36,429 nt of DNA from Azoarcus sp. Its GTDB lineage: Bacteria; Pseudomonadota; Gammaproteobacteria; Burkholderiales; Rhodocyclaceae. Position 1 is the first letter of the stretch; each line of letters starts with the position of its first letter. Below the pieces are notes generated by a model, which ran no database searches, was not told where the DNA came from, and was given only the letters and a program-made list of their open reading frames with translations. The translations under genes and the position numbers were made by a program. The stretch covers positions 1 through 36,429 of the forward strand of contig JAUSOD010000001.1 of the NCBI GenBank assembly GCA_030656215.1, read 5' to 3'. Positions 32,626 to 36,429 of this stretch are shown in pieces.

Positions 32626-35600
32626 TCAGACCCCGATGATGTTGGTCAGGCTCATGTCGTTTGGTACGGGGGCTCCGCCTTGCACGCGGATGTTGCCGGT
32701 GCTGGTGTTGCCGATGACGATGGCGAGTCTTTGCTGCGGATGCAGGTGCAGGGTGTCGATGTCGCCCAGCGCGATGAGGCGGTTGTTGCTGGCATTGAGG
32801 GTGCGTGCGCCGAGTTGGCCGAGCAGCGGTTCCCGGCCGCCTTCACCGATCGTTTCGCAATGGTTGTCGGCGAACAGGCAGCTATCGACTGCGGCGACCT
32901 GATTAAGCGGCACCCGGGTCAGGTGGCCGCGCAACTGGTTGCCGCGGATGGACACCGCCGATGGGCGCAGTGGTAGCGCCAGGATGCGGTTGGTGGTCAT
33001 CAGATAGGCTGTGTCGGCGCCGGCAAAATAGCTGGCGGCGGCGACATGAGTGACGACGCCCGCCGGCATCGGTGCGATGTCGATCGCCCGCCACTCGATG
33101 AGGGCGAGATTCGGGTTGTCGTCGGCGATGCGATCGATGCTGTTGTCGTCGACCGCCACGCGGTCGAAGGGCGGCAGCAGGTGGGCCGCGGCCACCGGGC
33201 CGCTGATGCGGTCCGGTCCGATGCCATGGAGGCGGTTGCCGGCGATCCGTAACTGGCCCACGGCGGCGGTACGCAGACCGTCCACACCGGGGCTGCCGAT
33301 CGCGTCGCGCGCGACATTGGCGATCAGGTTGTCGAGCACGTCGCCCCGTTCCACCCGAATCAGTTGTACCCCGGCAAAGGCGGTTGCGACGTTTGCCAGG
33401 GCCCGGCCCAGGTTCACGAACTGGTTGCCGGTGAGGGACAGATACCCGGCGGCGCCGCGTTCGGACATCACCAACGCGCCGCGCCCCATGCCGTCGACCA
33501 TGTTGTCCGAGATGATTGCGTTCTCGATACGCTGGATGATGGCGATCGCGTCGCCCTGCAGGTTGCGCAGGCGATTGGCGCTGATCCGCACCCGATCGAG
33601 TGCGACCGGGTCGAGGCCCTCCTCGAGCACGATCCCATTGCCGTTGCCCGACGCGCTGCGCTCGCCTATACCGCTGATTTCATTGCGCTCGACGGCCAAC
33701 CCGTCCACCCCGGCACGAATGCCGTCGCCCGAGGTGTAGATCACGTTGTCGGCAATGGTGAAGGTGGAGCCGGGCACCACGGCGCCGGTGGCCACGATGG
33801 CTGCCTGGGTGCCGACCAGCATCAGGCTGCCCTCGATGCGGGTGGTGCCGAAATGCAGGCTGGTGCCGTCGAAGCTGACCGCGCGCTGGCTGCAGAAGAA
33901 CAGATCGCGCGCGATGCGCAACTCGCCAGTGAGCACATGGTTGCGGTCGCGGCCGGCCACGGTGGCGATGCCGCGCTCGGCAACGATGGCGCAATCGGTG
34001 ATGCTGGCGCCGAGCACATTGCCGGACAGGCCGATCCCGACGCTGGTGCCATCGCCCACCGCCAGGCCGAGCACGTTGATATGTTCGGCGCGCAGGTCGA
34101 TCACGTTGTGCGCGGCGATCACGCTTGTAGTGCCGGCGTTTGCCGCGGCACCGATCAGGGTGAGATTCTCGAGTGCCACCCCGGTGCTGCCGGTGATCTC
34201 CATGATGCCGCCCGGCTGGCTGCCGACCAATAGCGTGGCCCAGCCCTGACCGCGCAGGCGCAGCGAGCGTGCACCATCAAGGTTCAACGTGGTGCGAATC
34301 TCATAGCTGCCGATGCCCAGGCAGATCGTGCCGCCAATGTCCTTGATGCTGTCGATCGCCTGCTGCAGCGTGGCGGCGCCGCTGTTGTGGCCTTCGGCGC
34401 TGACGCAGACCGTGCAGTCGCAGCCTTCGCCTTCGGCAATCGGCGGCCACAGGGTGCGGCAGTCGGTCTCCGCGTCGGGAAAAGTGACGATCGCCAGCCG
34501 CGCGTAGTGATGGTGGATGCCCAGCGGCGGGGCCTGGTCCAGGATCTCGATGCTCGCATCCACGCTGCGTGCGGCGAACACCCACCAGTCGCCGCTCTTG
34601 AATTCGCCGCCGGCCGGGTCGAGGTCGAACTCGACCAGGATGCCATGTTCGAGGAACAGCCGCATACCTGCCGCCGGGATGGTGATCTCGCCGTTCGCCA
34701 GCGGGTCGTTCAGGTCCTGCACCGCGGTGCCGTCCTCGCGCCGCACCTGGCCGGACTGGTCCCAGCGCCGCACGCGGGTGTTGCGCCCCGGGTCGGTGGC
34801 CTGCTGGGCGTTGGTGGGGAAACGGCCGGCTGGCAGTGCGGTGTCGAATTCCAGCGTGCGGGCGGTTTCGTCCACCCCGCCGGCCACGCGGACGCGGCGC
34901 AGCTCGCCGGGCAGATTGTTCAGTTCGCGCCAGTCGTCGGTCACCTCGACCCAGTCGCCATCGTGAAAGCGCAGCACATCGTCGCGACCGATGCTCTCGA
35001 CCGTGATCCGGTCGCGCGCCGGGTTGATGTGGGTCACCCGCGAGGCCACCGTGGCGTTGTCGCGCGACCACTTGAAGGTGGCCGTGCCGAGCGCGCCACC
35101 GGTGTGCACCTCGACCCGGTAGAGTTGATTCTCCAGTCCCAGATAGCCGGCTGCGGGGGGCACCTGGCACGGGTTGGGCTCGACGCCCGGGGTGCCGGTG
35201 GCGGTGCTCAGGCGCGCAGCGGACGGCGCAATGGTGGCGGGCCAGCCGGGAATGTCCTCGTCCGGCGTGGCGCAGCTCACGTTGCCCACATCCTCCAGCA
35301 CCTTCACCTGCCATACCGTCTGGCGCCGCCCGGTGGTGTCGACGCCCACCGCCTTCTCGACCAGATCCGGTACCTGCAGCGCGGTGACATCGCGCTGCCA
35401 CACGTCCACATACACCAGGTGCGGGCCGCCGTCGGGTAGGGCAGGTGGTTCTGGGTAATAGGGCTGCGCAGTGTAGTTCAGCGCCGTGGTGCCGGTCAGC
35501 TCGGCCAGGCGGGGCTCCCACACGTCGGGGGTGGCACCGTGGTTTTCGGCCAGCAGGCCGTCCACATAGATGCGTCCCACGCCAATTTCCAGCTCACCGC

Positions 35601-35808
35601 CGGCAGCCTCGATGCGAAAACCGTCCGGTGTGACGCGCGGCACCACGTTGCCGCCGAAGGTGTCCAGCGTGCCGGCCTGGAGGCGACGCGCCAGTTGGGC
35701 GACCCATTCGTTCCAGTCCGCGTCCAGCTGGACCCGGCCCTGCTGCATGACGACGCCGAGAAAATCCTCCCGGGCGTCGAAGCGGATGCGGCTCAGATCG
35801 AAACTCAT
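32626..35808 (-). CDS. DUF6519 protein with C-terminal right-handed beta-helix
   Basis: A 1060-residue protein. The ATG at 35808 has GGGAG 8 nt upstream; an upstream start at 35847 has no signal peptide or ribosome binding site. The N-terminal part (about 1-470) matches the DUF6519 pattern: SRIRFDAREDFLGVVMQQGRVQLDADWNEW. From about 480 come repeats typical of a right-handed beta-helix (NosD/pectate-lyase like), with many NxIxG-type turns. From memory, such proteins occur in phage-tail-like and extracellular contractile injection clusters, perhaps as fibres or shells. There is no signal peptide. The base composition is GC-rich like its neighbours. The operon also holds the LysM-like gene and the partial gene upstream. 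Confidence 0.75.
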   Translation of the reverse strand: MSFDLSRIRFDAREDFLGVVMQQGRVQLDADWNEWVAQLARRLQAGTLDTFGGNVVPRVTPDGFRIEAAGGELEIGVGRIYVDGLLAENHGATPDVWEPRLAELTGTTALNYTAQPYYPEPPALPDGGPHLVYVDVWQRDVTALQVPDLVEKAVGVDTTGRRQTVWQVKVLEDVGNVSCATPDEDIPGWPATIAPSAARLSTATGTPGVEPNPCQVPPAAGYLGLENQLYRVEVHTGGALGTATFKWSRDNATVASRVTHINPARDRITVESIGRDDVLRFHDGDWVEVTDDWRELNNLPGELRRVRVAGGVDETARTLEFDTALPAGRFPTNAQQATDPGRNTRVRRWDQSGQVRREDGTAVQDLNDPLANGEITIPAAGMRLFLEHGILVEFDLDPAGGEFKSGDWWVFAARSVDASIEILDQAPPLGIHHHYARLAIVTFPDAETDCRTLWPPIAEGEGCDCTVCVSAEGHNSGAATLQQAIDSIKDIGGTICLGIGSYEIRTTLNLDGARSLRLRGQGWATLLVGSQPGGIMEITGSTGVALENLTLIGAAANAGTTSVIAAHNVIDLRAEHINVLGLAVGDGTSVGIGLSGNVLGASITDCAIVAERGIATVAGRDRNHVLTGELRIARDLFFCSQRAVSFDGTSLHFGTTRIEGSLMLVGTQAAIVATGAVVPGSTFTIADNVIYTSGDGIRAGVDGLAVERNEISGIGERSASGNGNGIVLEEGLDPVALDRVRISANRLRNLQGDAIAIIQRIENAIISDNMVDGMGRGALVMSERGAAGYLSLTGNQFVNLGRALANVATAFAGVQLIRVERGDVLDNLIANVARDAIGSPGVDGLRTAAVGQLRIAGNRLHGIGPDRISGPVAAAHLLPPFDRVAVDDNSIDRIADDNPNLALIEWRAIDIAPMPAGVVTHVAAASYFAGADTAYLMTTNRILALPLRPSAVSIRGNQLRGHLTRVPLNQVAAVDSCLFADNHCETIGEGGREPLLGQLGARTLNASNNRLIALGDIDTLHLHPQQRLAIVIGNTSTGNIRVQGGAPVPNDMSLTNIIGV

Positions 35809-35821
35809 GATGTGGACTCCC

Positions 35822-36429
35822 TCAGGATTCGTGGAAAACGCCGGCACGCAGACCCACCCGCAGATACTCCGCGAGGCGGATGCGCAGATTGGTCACGCGC
35901 TGGGCGCCATAGAGGTGATGGAACACGCCCATCTCGCTCTCGTCATCGGCGCCGCGCAGGATCTGCGCCGGCGTGGCGGTGGAGAGCTGGCCGTAGGGCG
36001 GGGTGCCATAGTGCAGCGAGCTGAAGCGTGGGGCGATGTGCTGTGCGGCCGCGGTGGAATCGGGCTGGCAGCGGTGGCGGGCCGGGACGATGGATTCGAA
36101 CGGCAGCCACGAGAAACGCACGCAGCCGACCTGCTTGCGTGCCGCGCGCACCGGGGCGGCCCAGCTGTCGGCGGCGGCCAGCGCGGCGAGCAGGATGCTG
36201 TTGGAAATCAACCCGACTTCGGCGGTGTGCAGCTTGCCGATCACCGTGCACGCGATCAGCGACAGTGCCGCGCCGGGGGCTTCGTCGTCCGCCGCGGCAA
36301 AGGCCACGCCGTCGCGCGCGGTGGCGTCGATGATGCTGTCGGTGGCGCGCACGCTGCTGCGCTCGTGACAGCGGATGGCGCCGACGATGCAGCGCTCGAT
36401 CTCGGTTTCGAGCACGTCTCGCCCTATCA
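35822..36429 (-). CDS. C-terminal part of an unknown protein (cut by window edge)
   Basis: At least 201 residues; the frame stays open to the right edge, so the start is outside the window. Composition is Ala-rich with segments such as RATDSIIDATARDGVAFAA and HIAPRFSSLHYGTPPYGQLS. This part reads like the end of a beta-helix or adaptor protein, but I recognise no named family. It ends 13 bp before the DUF6519 start, so the genes are coupled. Confidence 0.7.
   Translation of the reverse strand, partial: IGRDVLETEIERCIVGAIRCHERSSVRATDSIIDATARDGVAFAAADDEAPGAALSLIACTVIGKLHTAEVGLISNSILLAALAAADSWAAPVRAARKQVGCVRFSWLPFESIVPARHRCQPDSTAAAQHIAPRFSSLHYGTPPYGQLSTATPAQILRGADDESEMGVFHHLYGAQRVTNLRIRLAEYLRVGLRAGVFHES

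Noticed and set aside
34387-35439. 350-residue plus-strand frame inside the DUF6519 gene
   Set aside because: It is a shadow frame of the GC-rich coding strand, with His/Ala/Gly-rich composition and no motif.

Overview
This is a GC-rich chromosomal segment from a Gram-negative bacterium. Outer-membrane barrels, periplasmic ecotin, a FixJ-like two-component system and the gene style suggest a betaproteobacterium, perhaps Rhodocyclales-like, but taxonomy is inference only. I see no rRNA, tRNA, CRISPR array or intact insertion sequence.

Layout. 1-382: a strong hairpin and a promoter. 383-4300 (+): ecotin, a DUF4105 membrane protein and a PlpD-like patatin phospholipase with its own barrel. 4327-12955 (-): a long cluster of exported proteins. 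It holds a two-repeat periplasmic protein, a glycine-zipper protein, a small secreted protein, a DUF1254/DUF1214 protein, two tandem copies of a [DUF2092 + small secreted protein] module and a large MscS-family channel. 13379-17065 (+): a PAS-rich sensor kinase, a FixJ/LuxR-type response regulator and a stand-alone receiver. 17243-18055 (+): an outer-membrane transporter-like protein. 18117-19825 (-): three membrane proteins, including DUF202. 20237-24729 (+): DUF3313, SYLF, a second MscS-family channel and a polytopic membrane protein, closed by a perfect 21-bp bidirectional terminator. 24817-29493: sulfatase plus OprB porin (-), divergent from an anaerobic sulfatase-maturating enzyme (+). 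29641-32010 (+): a second sulfatase. 32110-36429 (-): an apparently unrelated block with a LysM-like protein, a DUF6519/beta-helix protein and a partial gene, resembling phage-tail or contractile-injection accessory genes.

Main finding. Eight intergenic sites match a 17-bp imperfect dyad, consensus TTRGNCC-AA-GGTCCAAT. Each is followed 21-22 bp downstream by a TAnnnT -10 hexamer, in the orientation of a flanking operon. The dyad replaces the -35 box, as expected for a class II activator site. Almost every operon between 216 and 32010 has one: ecotin/DUF4105/patatin, the long minus cluster, the receiver gene, DUF202, DUF3313-SYLF-MscS, sulfatase-OprB, the maturase and sulfatase 2. The window thus looks like one contiguous regulon of envelope and sulfatase functions, built around its own two-component system, whose LuxR-type regulator is the natural candidate for the binding protein. 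The 32-36 kb block has no such site.

Secondary points: the ecotin lacks both disulfide cysteines and has Leu at P1; both sulfatases lack the usual Pro in the formylglycine motif and flank the maturase gene; a frameshifted remnant of a second patatin barrel end lies between the SYLF and MscS genes; and the stand-alone receiver gene is predicted to be leaderless.
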